A DNA stretch of 64,000 nt from Acidimicrobiia bacterium. GTDB lineage: Bacteria; Actinomycetota; Acidimicrobiia; Acidimicrobiales; Bin134. The first letter of the stretch is position 1. Each line of letters opens with the position of its first letter. Made by a program: the position numbers and the translations under genes. The notes beneath the pieces were generated by a model, which made no database searches, was not told where the DNA came from, and saw only the letters and a list, made by a program, of their open reading frames with translations. The stretch is taken from positions 124,001 through 188,000 of the forward strand of contig JAJECA010000008.1 in assembly GCA_022822265.1 (NCBI GenBank), written 5' to 3'. Positions 36,726-46,143 of the stretch are shown here, one piece after another.

Positions 36726-37574
36726 CTAAGGGGTGACGAGGTCTGGCTCGACAATGTCGACCAGCAACTCCATCGACCGGACCCAGGCATCGGCATCGGT
36801 TCTCCACGGCGCCGACACCACATGCTCCACGCCGGCCTCGGCATAGCGGCCCCGCTCATCGCGGATCTGGGCCGGATCCATGCCCTGGGGATCCCACCCG
36901 GTGCGGTATGAGAAGGTGAACTCGGCCTCCGGGCGGCTCTCGGCCAGTTGGGCCCGGATATCGGAAACGATCCTCCCCATTTCTTCAGGAGGTTTACTCA
37001 GTCCCTGATATCCGTCCCCCACCGCGGCGGCCCGGTTATATCCGGGGTGACTGCTGCCTCCGACCCAGATGGGGATCGGGTGGGCCGGTTGGGGCAGCAC
37101 CTTGATGTCTTCAAACTGATAGTGGTTCCCCCGGTAGGAGGCAGGAGCCTCCGTCCACACCAAGCGCATGATCTCCAACGCCTCGTCCATCCGAGCACCC
37201 CGGGTATGGAAATCCTGCCCTAGGGCCGAGAACTCATCCGCCGACCATCCCACTCCAGCGCCAACGGTCAGGCGACCGCCGCTTAGCTGGTCGAGGCTGG
37301 CCAGGCTGTTGGCCAAGTGAAGCGGGTGATATTGGGGCACCACCATCACACTTGTGCCCAGCCCGATTCGCTCAGTTGCCGATGCGGCCCACCCCAAGGT
37401 GAGCAGCGGATCGAACAAGTACGAGGCCGGATATCCCTGGTCAGCTGGAAAAACGAGGTGGTCGCTCACCCACACATCGGCAAGGCCGATCTCTTCGGCC
37501 CGCATGGCGATCTGGGCGATTGCCTCCGGTGACGCCGCCCGACCGTACTGGGGCAGGTGGATTCCTAGCCGCAA
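36726..37574 (-). CDS. LLM class F420-dependent oxidoreductase
   Basis: 282 aa. LGIHLPQYGRAASPEAIAQ at the start and LSGGRLTVGAGVGWSADEF in the middle are typical of the actinobacterial F420 subgroup; PIPIWVGGSSHPGYNRAAAVGDGYQG holds the conserved phosphate-binding stretch. TTG start at 37574 with AAAGGAG upstream. Co-directional with the aminomethyltransferase-family gene 25 bp upstream. Confidence 0.88.
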   Translation of the reverse strand: MRLGIHLPQYGRAASPEAIAQIAMRAEEIGLADVWVSDHLVFPADQGYPASYLFDPLLTLGWAASATERIGLGTSVMVVPQYHPLHLANSLASLDQLSGGRLTVGAGVGWSADEFSALGQDFHTRGARMDEALEIMRLVWTEAPASYRGNHYQFEDIKVLPQPAHPIPIWVGGSSHPGYNRAAAVGDGYQGLSKPPEEMGRIVSDIRAQLAESRPEAEFTFSYRTGWDPQGMDPAQIRDERGRYAEAGVEHVVSAPWRTDADAWVRSMELLVDIVEPDLVTP

Positions 37575-37599
37575 AGGAGCTCCTTTATCGTTCCGGCGT

Positions 37600-38793
37600 T
37601 CACCGGTTCCACGGGGCCCTTGGCAGTTGCTTCTCCTTGTCGATAAAGGGCAGCAACTCCACGGTCGCCTCGTGCAACTCGCCGTCTTGATCCTGCAACT
37701 GAACTCTTTTGCCCGTCCAGTCGTCTCCGGGCAGCGGCCGATCGAAACGCACGTAGCCGACTCCCTCGTCTCGCGTGGGCGACCACGTGCCGATGGTTAT
37801 GTGCCCTGCCGGAGCGTTCCCATAGTGCACGGCCATGAAGGTCTCTGGCGTCGCGGTCGGACAGACCAGCCCAAGCAATAGCTGGCTGCGGTCAGCGGTT
37901 TTCAACGCAGCTCGGCCGATGAAATCACCCTTGTCGAAGTTGACAAAGTGACCGAGGCCAGCGCTGAACGGGGTCAGATCCGACTCTATGTCGCTGCCGT
38001 TGTCCAAGATTCCAGCCTCGACGCGGCGAATTCCCATGGAAGACGACGTGCTGAACTCCATTCCGAACTGCTCACCGCTAGTGAATAAGTGGTCCCACAG
38101 AGCATCGTGGTCGGTGGGTTCTGGACCGCTGTTGCAATAGACCTCAATCCCCACTTCTCCGGTCCATCCGGTTCGAGACACCCACAGTGTCTGGCCCCCA
38201 ATGTCGAAGAACCCGGCCCGGAAGTACTTGAAGTCGGTCGCCAAACCGCCGCCGATGGCGGCATTCAGCACATCCAGCGACTTCGGCCCCTGGATCTGGA
38301 GCACCTGCGACCCCGGATCGGACACCTCGGCATCAAGCCCGATGGCGGCGGCCTTGAGCCAGCTGATGAACTCGCCATTGGCCTTGACATACCAGTAGCG
38401 ATCCGTTTCCAGCTTCATGACCACGCCGTCCATCACAATTCTGCCGTCCTCATAACAGGCGAGGGCGTACCGGCATCGCCCCACACCGAGTGTCTCCGCC
38501 TGGCACACGAGAACTCTCTCCAGTACCCGAACGGCATCAGGGCCGACGATCTCAATCGGCTGCTCGGGAACGTCGTACAGCAGGACGCCATTGCGCAATT
38601 TCCAATAGTTGGGAATCGGATCCTCGTCGTGGGACGCCTTCAGCGGATACAGCCGACCGCAGTACAAACCGAAAATCGTCGACTCAGTGGCATACCGATC
38701 AGCAAACGGCGACTGATGCTGTCGATAAGAACTGAACTCGACCGTGTCAAACGCCTCGATGTAGTAATGCCTCTCCCCCGCCATCAAGGCCAC
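37600..38793 (-). CDS. GcvT/DmdA-like aminomethyltransferase family protein
   Basis: 397 aa. T-protein fold that uses tetrahydrofolate. YWKLRNGVLLYDVPEQPIEI, VLQIQGPKSLDVL and RTGWTGEVGIEVYC match the family. The sequence before the first block and the overall length are nearer to DMSP-demethylase-type or O-demethylase-type members than to glycine-cleavage GcvT, and no glycine cleavage partner genes are present. The function is therefore likely a C1 demethylase of unknown substrate. GTG start; an ATG three codons on is an alternative. Confidence 0.78.
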   Translation of the reverse strand: MALMAGERHYYIEAFDTVEFSSYRQHQSPFADRYATESTIFGLYCGRLYPLKASHDEDPIPNYWKLRNGVLLYDVPEQPIEIVGPDAVRVLERVLVCQAETLGVGRCRYALACYEDGRIVMDGVVMKLETDRYWYVKANGEFISWLKAAAIGLDAEVSDPGSQVLQIQGPKSLDVLNAAIGGGLATDFKYFRAGFFDIGGQTLWVSRTGWTGEVGIEVYCNSGPEPTDHDALWDHLFTSGEQFGMEFSTSSSMGIRRVEAGILDNGSDIESDLTPFSAGLGHFVNFDKGDFIGRAALKTADRSQLLLGLVCPTATPETFMAVHYGNAPAGHITIGTWSPTRDEGVGYVRFDRPLPGDDWTGKRVQLQDQDGELHEATVELLPFIDKEKQLPRAPWNR

Positions 38794-38851
38794 AACCTAC
38801 TGCCATTACCATCGGGCAAGTGAACGCCTGTAGCGATCATGGACACAACGT

Positions 38852-39370
38852 GTGAAGTCGCGTCTAGAGCTGGTTCTCGGCGACATCACGGCTGAGGATG
38901 TCGATGCGATCGTCAACGCAGCCAATCACACGTTGTTGGGGGGTGGCGGTGTGGATGGGGCGATTCATCGGGCGGCGGGGCCGGAACTGGTCGAATACTG
39001 CCGGACTTTGGGGGGATGTGAGACGGGGCAGGCCAAGATCACGCCGGGGTTCGACCTGACGGCGCGTTGGGTCATACACACGGTGGGGCCGGTGTGGCAC
39101 GGCGGGGAGCACGGAGAGCCGGAGCTGCTGGCCTCCTGCTATCGGGAGTCGCTGGCCCGGGCCGACGAGGTGGAGGCCGAGACGGTTGCCTTCCCAGCCA
39201 TTTCTACTGGGGTCTTCGGGTATCCGATCGACGCGGCGGCCGCCATCGCGGTGGAAACCCTCCGCAGCACTCCCACACAGGTGAGCGAAGTTCGGCTTGT
39301 GGCCTTCAACCAGGAGACGGTTGACGCCTACCGGAACGTTCTGGATCTTGGCGCCAACTCTGACCCCTAG
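38852..39370 (+). CDS. Macrodomain (O-acetyl-ADP-ribose deacetylase-like) protein
   Basis: 172 aa YmdB-like macrodomain. [24 protein letters not shown] contains the ADP-ribose-binding Asn and glycine loop, and ISTGVFGYP is the second phosphate loop. Probably hydrolyses O-acetyl-ADP-ribose or removes ADP-ribose. GTG start at 38852. Divergent from the GcvT-like gene, with 58 bp between. Confidence 0.92.
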   Translation: MKSRLELVLGDITAEDVDAIVNAANHTLLGGGGVDGAIHRAAGPELVEYCRTLGGCETGQAKITPGFDLTARWVIHTVGPVWHGGEHGEPELLASCYRESLARADEVEAETVAFPAISTGVFGYPIDAAAAIAVETLRSTPTQVSEVRLVAFNQETVDAYRNVLDLGANSDP

Positions 39371-39382
39371 GAACAGCCGCCG

Positions 39383-40237
39383 TCAGGCTTTGCGCTGGCT
39401 GTAGTCGCCGAAGGGCCCGTCGCGTTGGGCAACTGCGGCGGGGACACCCTCGCTCATGGCTGTGTCAATAAAGGCCAGTGCTTCGGGGGTGTTGCGCATC
39501 GCCCCGTCGAGGATTGATCCGAGCACCTGGGAATTGCGTAGCCCCATCCCTTCGTACGCCTGATTGACCACCAGCTTCATGGCGGCCAGCTGCGACGACG
39601 GAATACTCGACAGCTGTTCGGCCAACTCCTCCACTGTCACGTCGAGTTGGTCGGCTGGGACTGCTTGGTTGATGAGCTCCACCCGAGCTGCCTCGGCACC
39701 GGAGAGCGGCTTACCGGTGAGCGCATATTCCTTCGCCTTGGCCAGCCCCAGCCGGTACACCCACATTGCGGTCAGGTAGCAGCCCCACATGCGGGAATAC
39801 GGCGTTCCGATCTGCGCATCTTCAGCCGCGATAACCAGGTCAGCCGAGAGGGCCATGTCTGATCCTCCTCCGACACACCACCCGTGTACTTGGGCAATGG
39901 TGGGCTTCGGGCTCGACCAAAGGCCCATGAAGTTCGGGACCGGCGCATCCCAGCGGTTGGTGACCCCGATGGCATCTCGTCCTGGATCCCAAGCCCGACC
40001 CTCGCTCCTTACTGCGGCGAGGTCGCCGTCGGCGCCGAAGTCGAACCCGGCACAAAATGCCCGCCCAGCGCCCCGCAGCACGATCACCTTCACCTCCGGA
40101 TCGCGGTTCGCCTCCGCAATGAAGTGATCGAGCTGTGTCCACATGGGACGGACAATGGCGTTCAGATAGTCAGGACGATTCAAAGTGATCGTCGCAGTGG
40201 CTCCGTCAGTGCTGTACAAGATGTAGTTGTCGCTCAT
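39383..40237 (-). CDS. Enoyl-CoA hydratase/isomerase family protein
   Basis: 284 aa crotonase. TITLNRPDYLNAI, GRAFCAGFDFG and HGWCVGGGSDMALSADLVIA form the CoA-binding/oxyanion region. The second catalytic Glu position and the PEV-type segment are not obvious (TPYSRMWGCYL in that region), so a hydratase is not certain. ATG start at 40237 chosen over an upstream in-frame GTG at 40264. Confidence 0.86.
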   Translation of the reverse strand: MSDNYILYSTDGATATITLNRPDYLNAIVRPMWTQLDHFIAEANRDPEVKVIVLRGAGRAFCAGFDFGADGDLAAVRSEGRAWDPGRDAIGVTNRWDAPVPNFMGLWSSPKPTIAQVHGWCVGGGSDMALSADLVIAAEDAQIGTPYSRMWGCYLTAMWVYRLGLAKAKEYALTGKPLSGAEAARVELINQAVPADQLDVTVEELAEQLSSIPSSQLAAMKLVVNQAYEGMGLRNSQVLGSILDGAMRNTPEALAFIDTAMSEGVPAAVAQRDGPFGDYSQRKA

Positions 40238-40309
40238 GGGAGCCCAATCTACGGTGTCGTTCACGGCGTCCCGTGAAGCTGCGCAGCCAAACGCGGCTGG
40301 GATCCATGC

Positions 40310-41074
40310 TCATCCTTCGAGTTCCCACGAGATCCGCATCCATACGTCCAGCGTCTCTCCCGGCTTGAGGACCGCCGGTTCGCGGTTGAACGCATCAGGC
40401 GCGTCGCTCTGGGGCTCCACGCAAACCAGGTCTGAAGCCTCGTCGTACACTACCCATGAGGTCATGTTGGACTCCAGCCGTATTGACCCGAATCCCGGCC
40501 AGCGCACCACAGGAGACCCCGCCACATCCCCGAAGCAATCGTCCCACGGACCCGGCGGAACCGGTACTTGCTCCCCCGTCGGAATCCCGACATCGTCCCG
40601 CTGCCACATGTACCCGGCGTTGAACGACAGCTCAGCCGGGTCGCCCTTCGACAATTGCCGAAGAAAGCACAGATGCCAGCCGGCGATTGCCGGCATCCGC
40701 TGAGTCGCCTGCACTGACATGGTGACCAGCAGCGACTGGTCCGACACCTCGAAGCGCTGCTCCACCCCTCCGCCGAACGGCCACAGCCCCTCCATGTTCA
40801 GATGCAGAGTTGCAGGGCCTTTCTCCTCCCATCTAGCCCGATACCCCACCCCGTGAATGGCGTGCGGGGGAAGATCCAGCTCCAGCTGGTATTCCTCGCC
40901 GTCGAACTCGAACCGGCCGTCGCGTATCCGCCCGGCCCAAGGCACCATCGGATAACACCCCCAAAGCAACCAATCGCTGCCCTGGCGCGGGGCTAAGAGC
41001 TCAACCCCACCCACCTCCAGCGAAGCAATCCGACCGCCGTTGGCCGGATCGAGGCGCAGGGCCGCCACGGTCAA
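40310..41074 (-). CDS. Aldose 1-epimerase family protein
   Basis: 254 aa beta-sandwich. PHAIHGVGYRARWE supplies the catalytic-type His, and VCVEPQSDAPDAFN near the C-terminus the Glu. Start is probably TTG 41074 or GTG 41068, each near GAAGAA; no ATG is available. Substrate sugar unknown. It starts 19 bp after the stop of the amidohydrolase gene on the same strand. Confidence 0.83.
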   Translation of the reverse strand: MTVAALRLDPANGGRIASLEVGGVELLAPRQGSDWLLWGCYPMVPWAGRIRDGRFEFDGEEYQLELDLPPHAIHGVGYRARWEEKGPATLHLNMEGLWPFGGGVEQRFEVSDQSLLVTMSVQATQRMPAIAGWHLCFLRQLSKGDPAELSFNAGYMWQRDDVGIPTGEQVPVPPGPWDDCFGDVAGSPVVRWPGFGSIRLESNMTSWVVYDEASDLVCVEPQSDAPDAFNREPAVLKPGETLDVWMRISWELEG

Positions 41075-41093
41075 TTCTTCAGTGTCTGGCCAG

Positions 41094-42383
41094 TTACTCA
41101 GGCCACTCGATGTTGTAGTCGTCAAACCAGAACCGGGCCTCGCGAATGGCATTCGGTTCGGTCCGAAGGTTGAGATCCTGGTTGAGCTGCTCGGGGGTCG
41201 GCCCGATCTGGCTGGCGATGTTCGACAGCCCGTCAATGTCGAGGTCGTAGCACCGTACGGCGTTGAGCCCTAGCAAAAGGCGGGTTTCCTCGACAGGGAT
41301 CTGCTGGAAGTCGGTCTCCAGGCGCTCAACCGTGTTGGGCCAGCTTCCCTCGGGGTGGGGGTAGTCGGTGCCCCACATCAGGGCGTCGACGCCGTTCATG
41401 TACCGGCGGCGCAGCTCGACTTTGCTCATGGTGGAGGCGCCGATGAACACGTTGGTGCCGATGTACTCCGACGGCAGCCGCTGAATGAGGCCCTTCGTCT
41501 GCGAGCTCATCTTCTTCACCTTCCAGTTGCGCCCGCCGAACATGGCGTCGGCCTTGAACAGCAGGTCTCCGAGCCACCACGATCCGCACTCCACCGGCAC
41601 ATAGCGAAGGCCGGGATGGCGGTCGAAGGCCCCGGAGAACAGGAGCTGCCACAGGGGCCGATGGGTCCAGAACGCCACCTCGAGCATGTACTGGGCCATG
41701 TTCTCGTTGTACGACGGCCGATCGGCCTCGCCCGAATGAGTGTGCACAACCAGTCCAGCCTCGGCACAGGCCGCCCATACCGGGTCGTAGCTCTCGTGGC
41801 CATACGACGGGTGCTCATGCCACATGGTCGGGATCATGATGCCCTTGACGCCGGGCTTGCCGGCCAGCGCCTCGATCTCCTTCACCGACTCCTCAACTCC
41901 GTGAGTGATCGGCACCAAGGCCACCCCGCCGCGGCGAGGCGGGTTGGTGGCGCAGAATTCCTCCAGCCACCGGTTGTGGGCCCGGGCACCGGCCCATGCC
42001 TGACGTGAGTCGGTGATCTGCCCCGCTGACAGACCGGCCCCAAAGGGCGGAGCCTCCATTCCGGTGACGGCGTCGCCGTCGGCGAAGATGATCTCGCCAG
42101 CCACGCCATCGGCATCCAGAGTCTTGTCGCGGATTTCCGGGTCGTAGGCCCCCTTCAACCCGATCTCGTTCTCGCTCTCCCACTGCTCGACGTATTCGCC
42201 GTTGATCTCCTCGACCATGGCCCGATGCTGATGGCGGGTAACCAGCCACTCGTCGAACTCAGGATGCAGCGATGACTCCAAATACTCGCGGTAGTCCTCG
42301 ACGAACAGCCCGGCGTGAGTATCGGACGAGACAATGATGTATGGGGCGTTGCCTTGGTCAACACCGGCGACAGGGCTGGGCAT
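41094..42383 (-). CDS. Amidohydrolase family 2 protein, paralogue 3
   Basis: 429 aa. YIIVSSDTHAGL at about residues 14-25 is the N-terminal metal motif and LMWGTDYPHPEGSWPNT the C-terminal one. Start set at ATG 42383 behind GAGGGAG. The region around IMIPTMWHEHPSYGHESYDPVWAA is the substrate-side loop. Likely cytosolic hydrolase or decarboxylase. Confidence 0.87.
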   Translation of the reverse strand: MPSPVAGVDQGNAPYIIVSSDTHAGLFVEDYREYLESSLHPEFDEWLVTRHQHRAMVEEINGEYVEQWESENEIGLKGAYDPEIRDKTLDADGVAGEIIFADGDAVTGMEAPPFGAGLSAGQITDSRQAWAGARAHNRWLEEFCATNPPRRGGVALVPITHGVEESVKEIEALAGKPGVKGIMIPTMWHEHPSYGHESYDPVWAACAEAGLVVHTHSGEADRPSYNENMAQYMLEVAFWTHRPLWQLLFSGAFDRHPGLRYVPVECGSWWLGDLLFKADAMFGGRNWKVKKMSSQTKGLIQRLPSEYIGTNVFIGASTMSKVELRRRYMNGVDALMWGTDYPHPEGSWPNTVERLETDFQQIPVEETRLLLGLNAVRCYDLDIDGLSNIASQIGPTPEQLNQDLNLRTEPNAIREARFWFDDYNIEWPE

Positions 42384-42490
42384 TGGTCGGCTCCCTCTCG
42401 AAATTTGGGTGAGTACAACAGCTAGAGCGCTGATCACACTGTACTGTCACACCGGCAATGGCTCGCCAATGAAGCCCCAAGGGAGGATGT

Positions 42491-42910
42491 ATGACGCAGA
42501 TCCTTGCCCAGTACTGCATCAATGTGGAAGACATGGACCGGGCTCTGGAGTTCTGGGTGGATGTGTGCGAGCTTGAGCTCCAGCACCGCCTCGAGATTCC
42601 CGGCGCGCTGGAGGCCGTGATCCAGTCTCCCCACGGTGGGTCACGCCTCCAGTTGGCGCAGCACCTCGACAATGAGGGCCCCATCGATATGGGCACGGCC
42701 ATGTGGAAGATCTACATCAACACGTCGGACTGCCATCGGCTCTACCAGCGAGCCATGGACGCCGGCTGCGAGTCGGTCATGGAGCCCACCCATCTCGACC
42801 GCTGGCCGGTGATCATGGCCTACGTGAAGGACTTCGACGGCTATCTCATCGAGTTCGTCGAGCACAAAGAAGGCACCCGCCCCGGCATCCCCGACCCGAA
42901 GAAGGTATGA
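42491..42910 (+). CDS. VOC (glyoxalase/dioxygenase fold) protein
   Basis: 139 aa. One vicinal-oxygen-chelate fold: INVEDMDRALEFWVDVCEL opening, GYLIEFVEH closing with the metal Glu. AAGGGAGGATGT precedes the ATG, one of the best ribosome sites in the window. It overlaps the next frame by ATGA at 42907, suggesting coupling with the TauE/SafE gene. Confidence 0.85.
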   Translation: MTQILAQYCINVEDMDRALEFWVDVCELELQHRLEIPGALEAVIQSPHGGSRLQLAQHLDNEGPIDMGTAMWKIYINTSDCHRLYQRAMDAGCESVMEPTHLDRWPVIMAYVKDFDGYLIEFVEHKEGTRPGIPDPKKV

Positions 42911-42938
42911 GCGACTCCACTAGTCCGGAAATACTGCC

Positions 42939-43655
42939 CTGTCCCCGCTTGAGATACTCATAATCATCTGTTTCTCGGCCGCTGGAGCCATTTCCCAGGG
43001 TTGCCTGGGCATCGGCTTGGCCCTCGTGGCCGGACCTGCCCTGGTGGCCATCGACCCGGGCTTTGCCCCCGGACCGCTCATAGTCGTCGGCCAAGTTGTC
43101 GGTATTCGCAATGTCATTGTTGAACGCAGCCACACCGACCGCAGGGCCGTCCGACGATGTGCATACGGACTGCCGTTCGGCTTGGCGGCTGGATTGGTAG
43201 TGCTCTCCATGGTTAGTGACGGGGTCATTGCGCTCTTGGTGGGGAGCCTTGCCGCGGCCGGCGCCCTATCGCTTCTCTGCGGATTTCGGATTGCCCGGAC
43301 CCCAGGGGTGGAGGTGGCCACTGGAATGGGGGTTGGATTCTCCAGCATGACCGCTGCCTTGCCCGGCCCCGCGTTCGTGCTCACTTTCAGCGATATGAAG
43401 CCGGCGATGCTGAGAGGCACAGTTGGCACCGTATTCCTCATGGTGGCGGTTGCCGCTTTGATCGGGCTCCTCGCCACCGGCGAGTTCGGCCTGTACGAGA
43501 TCGAACTCATCGGCTGGCTCATCCCCGGCATCATTCTGGGGCTGTTCTTGGCCCGCTTCGTCCGCCCATTTCTCGATCGGGCCTGGTTTCGCCCCGCCGT
43601 GCTCCTCGTCGCCCTCGCCGGCGGCATCGCCCTCATCCTCCGTCAGGTGCTGTGA
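42939..43655 (+). CDS. TauE/SafE family permease (start uncertain)
   Basis: About 238 aa, seven to eight hydrophobic segments, sulfite-exporter TauE/SafE type; probable export of a sulfur- or organic anion. ISQGCLGIGLALVAGPALVAI and FSSMTAALPGPAFVLTF are the two glycine-rich repeat segments. No ATG, GTG or TTG exists before the first helix in this frame; a CTG at 42939 gives SPLEILIICFSAAGA. The ATG at 42907 (overlapping the VOC stop) is in another frame and would need a one-base shift near 42942-42946. Confidence 0.72.
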   Translation: MSPLEILIIICFSAAGAISQGCLGIGLALVAGPALVAIDPGFAPGPLIVVGQVVGIRNVIVERSHTDRRAVRRCAYGLPFGLAAGLVVLSMVSDGVIALLVGSLAAAGALSLLCGFRIARTPGVEVATGMGVGFSSMTAALPGPAFVLTFSDMKPAMLRGTVGTVFLMVAVAALIGLLATGEFGLYEIELIGWLIPGIILGLFLARFVRPFLDRAWFRPAVLLVALAGGIALILRQVL

Positions 43656-43738
43656 ATGCAGCCCTTACCTGTTGCACCAGGGCATCATGCCCCGCTTGCA
43701 GGAGTGATAAGCAGAGAAAGCCACCAAGGAGAGACTCC

Positions 43739-46117
43739 ATGACTGAGACGTACCGTGATCCGAACGCAGCCATCGACGATCGAGTAGCCGACCTCCTGGG
43801 ACGCATGACGCTAGAGGAGAAAGTGGCCCAGCTCGGAGCAATTTGGCTCACTGCGCTGGTTCAAAACGAGACCTTCGACCCCGACCAAGCAGCCGAGGCA
43901 CTGGCCGACGGTATCGGCCAGGTCACCCGCATCGGCGCGAGCACCGGCCTCTTGGCCAACGAATCGGCCCAGCTCGGCAACGATATTCAGAAAGTGCTGG
44001 TGGAACGCACTCGACTGGGGATCCCCACGGTGATCCACGAGGAGGGCGTCGGCGGCTTCCTCCACCGCGGCGCCACCACGTTCCCCCAAGGGCTGGGCCT
44101 AGCCGCCACCTGGAATGTCGATCTCATGGCCGAGGTGGCGGAGGTGATCCGCACCCAGATGACCGCCGTTGGCGCCCGCCACAACCTCTCCCCCGTACTG
44201 GACGTGGCCCGGGATCCCCGATGGGGCCGGGTGGAGGAGACCTACGGAGAATCCCCCGAGCTGTGCGCCCGAATGGGAGTGGCCTATGTGCGAGGAATCC
44301 AGACCGACAATTTGTCCAACGGCGTTGTGTGTACTGGCAAGCACTTTCTGGGCTACGGATATTCCCTCGGGGGTCGGAATCAAGCCCCGGTCCACCTTGG
44401 CGGTCGAGAGCTTCGCGAGGTGTACGCCGAGCCGTTCGCGGCCGCCATCCGCGAGGCGGGCCTGGCCTCGATCATGAACAGCTACTCCTCGATCGATGGC
44501 GTGCCAGTAGCGGCCAGCCGGGCGCTGCTCACTGACCTACTGCGCGGCGAACTGGGCTTCGACGGCACGGTGGTGGCCGACTATTTCGCAGTCCTGCAAC
44601 TGCACTTCAACCACATGACCGCGGCAGATCCCACTGAGTCGGCCATCCAAGCTCTCAGCGCGGGCCTCGATATCGAGCTCCCCGCCCTCGACTGCTACAA
44701 GCACCTTCCAACCGCAGTCCAAGAAGGCCGAATCGACGAGTCAATCATCGACGAGTCGTGTGCACGGGTGCTGGCCCAAAAGTTCCGGCTCGGGCTGTTT
44801 GAGAACCCCTATGTGGACGCCGAATCTGCACCCAACGTCTTCGACACCCCCGACCAGAGGGCGTTGGCCCGGCGGGCTGCCGCTGAAGGGGTGATCCTGG
44901 TGGAAAACGATGGAGTGCTGCCTCTCGACCCCTCGATCTCACAAGTGGCGGTCATCGGCCCCCACGCCGACGATCCTCGGCTTCTCCAGGGCGACTACCA
45001 CTATCCCGCCCATCTGGAGATCATCTATCAGAACCGCAGTGCAGAAATGCTCGAGGCCATGGAGGCTCTCGGCATGGAACAAGGCCTCGACCAGCTGCCC
45101 GAGGCCGGTGGCACGTTCTCCCCGGGACCGCACTTCACCCCCCATGTGACGCCGCTCCAAGGCTTGCGGGCCGCCCTGCCCAGCGCCGAGGTCGTTTACG
45201 TAGCAGGGTGCGCCGATACCGGCGACGACGTATCAGGAATCGGGGATGCCGTTGCCGCCGCGGCCTCAGCCGACGTGGCCATTGTGTGCGTGGGTGCCCG
45301 CTCGGGGCTGGTTGCCGACGCCACCGTCGGCGAAGCCCGCGACGCCACCCACCTGGGCCTTCCCGGAGTGCAGTCGCAACTCGTAGCCGAGGTCGCGGCC
45401 ACCGGCACCCCGACCGTCGTCGTCGTGATCAGTGGACGGGTCCACACGCTCGCCGATGAGGCTGCTGCCGCCAATGCCCTGCTCTGGTCGATCCTTCCTG
45501 GCGAGGAAGGTGGCACGGCCATCGCCGATGTGCTGGTTGGTGCCATCAACCCTGCGGGACGTCTCCCGGTCTCTCTGCCCAAACACGTCGGTCAGGTTCC
45601 GCTGCATTACGACATGCGGCGACGGGGCGACCGGTCGGAGTTCTACGGCAGCTATGTCGATTGCGAATCCGACGCGCTCTATTGGTTCGGGCACGGCCTG
45701 TCGTACACGACGTTCGAATATGGCGAGCCCTCAGTGACACCCGGGTCGACGACTGAAGCCACCAGGATTGCAGTGCCCATTTCCAACACCGGATCAAGCG
45801 ATGGTGATGAGGTCGTGCAGCTCTATGCCACCGACGAGGTCGCATCGGTAGCTCGGCCGATCCGCGAGCTGATCGGATTCACCCGGATCCCCATTCCCGC
45901 CGGAGAGTCCCGCACGGTCACCTTCACCGTCCACCCCAGCCGACTGGCCTTCCACGGCCTCGACATGGCTCTCGTTACCGAGCCCGGAACGTTCACCTTC
46001 CGAGTTGGGGGCTCACCATACGACTCCGCCATGCGCGTGATCCCGGTCGACCTCGCCGGCGAAACCGCCCCCTACGACCGGCGATCCATCATCCCCACCA
46101 CGGTTAAGGTCGACTGA
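43739..46117 (+). CDS. Glycoside hydrolase family 3 (beta-glucosidase-like)
   Basis: 792 aa. ATG 43739 follows AAGGAGAGACTCC. The N-terminal barrel has HEEGVGGFLHRGATTFPQ, GKHFLGYG and the nucleophile Asp281 in VVADYFAV; the C-terminal alpha/beta sandwich and a fibronectin-III-like end (about residue 680 on) follow. No signal peptide, so intracellular cleavage of oligosaccharides or glycosides is likely. Directly downstream of the TauE-like gene. Confidence 0.92.
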   Translation: MTETYRDPNAAIDDRVADLLGRMTLEEKVAQLGAIWLTALVQNETFDPDQAAEALADGIGQVTRIGASTGLLANESAQLGNDIQKVLVERTRLGIPTVIHEEGVGGFLHRGATTFPQGLGLAATWNVDLMAEVAEVIRTQMTAVGARHNLSPVLDVARDPRWGRVEETYGESPELCARMGVAYVRGIQTDNLSNGVVCTGKHFLGYGYSLGGRNQAPVHLGGRELREVYAEPFAAAIREAGLASIMNSYSSIDGVPVAASRALLTDLLRGELGFDGTVVADYFAVLQLHFNHMTAADPTESAIQALSAGLDIELPALDCYKHLPTAVQEGRIDESIIDESCARVLAQKFRLGLFENPYVDAESAPNVFDTPDQRALARRAAAEGVILVENDGVLPLDPSISQVAVIGPHADDPRLLQGDYHYPAHLEIIYQNRSAEMLEAMEALGMEQGLDQLPEAGGTFSPGPHFTPHVTPLQGLRAALPSAEVVYVAGCADTGDDVSGIGDAVAAAASADVAIVCVGARSGLVADATVGEARDATHLGLPGVQSQLVAEVAATGTPTVVVVISGRVHTLADEAAAANALLWSILPGEEGGTAIADVLVGAINPAGRLPVSLPKHVGQVPLHYDMRRRGDRSEFYGSYVDCESDALYWFGHGLSYTTFEYGEPSVTPGSTTEATRIAVPISNTGSSDGDEVVQLYATDEVASVARPIRELIGFTRIPIPAGESRTVTFTVHPSRLAFHGLDMALVTEPGTFTFRVGGSPYDSAMRVIPVDLAGETAPYDRRSIIPTTVKVD

Positions 46118-46143
46118 GGGAAGGTGTGTCCTAGCCTGGTGGC

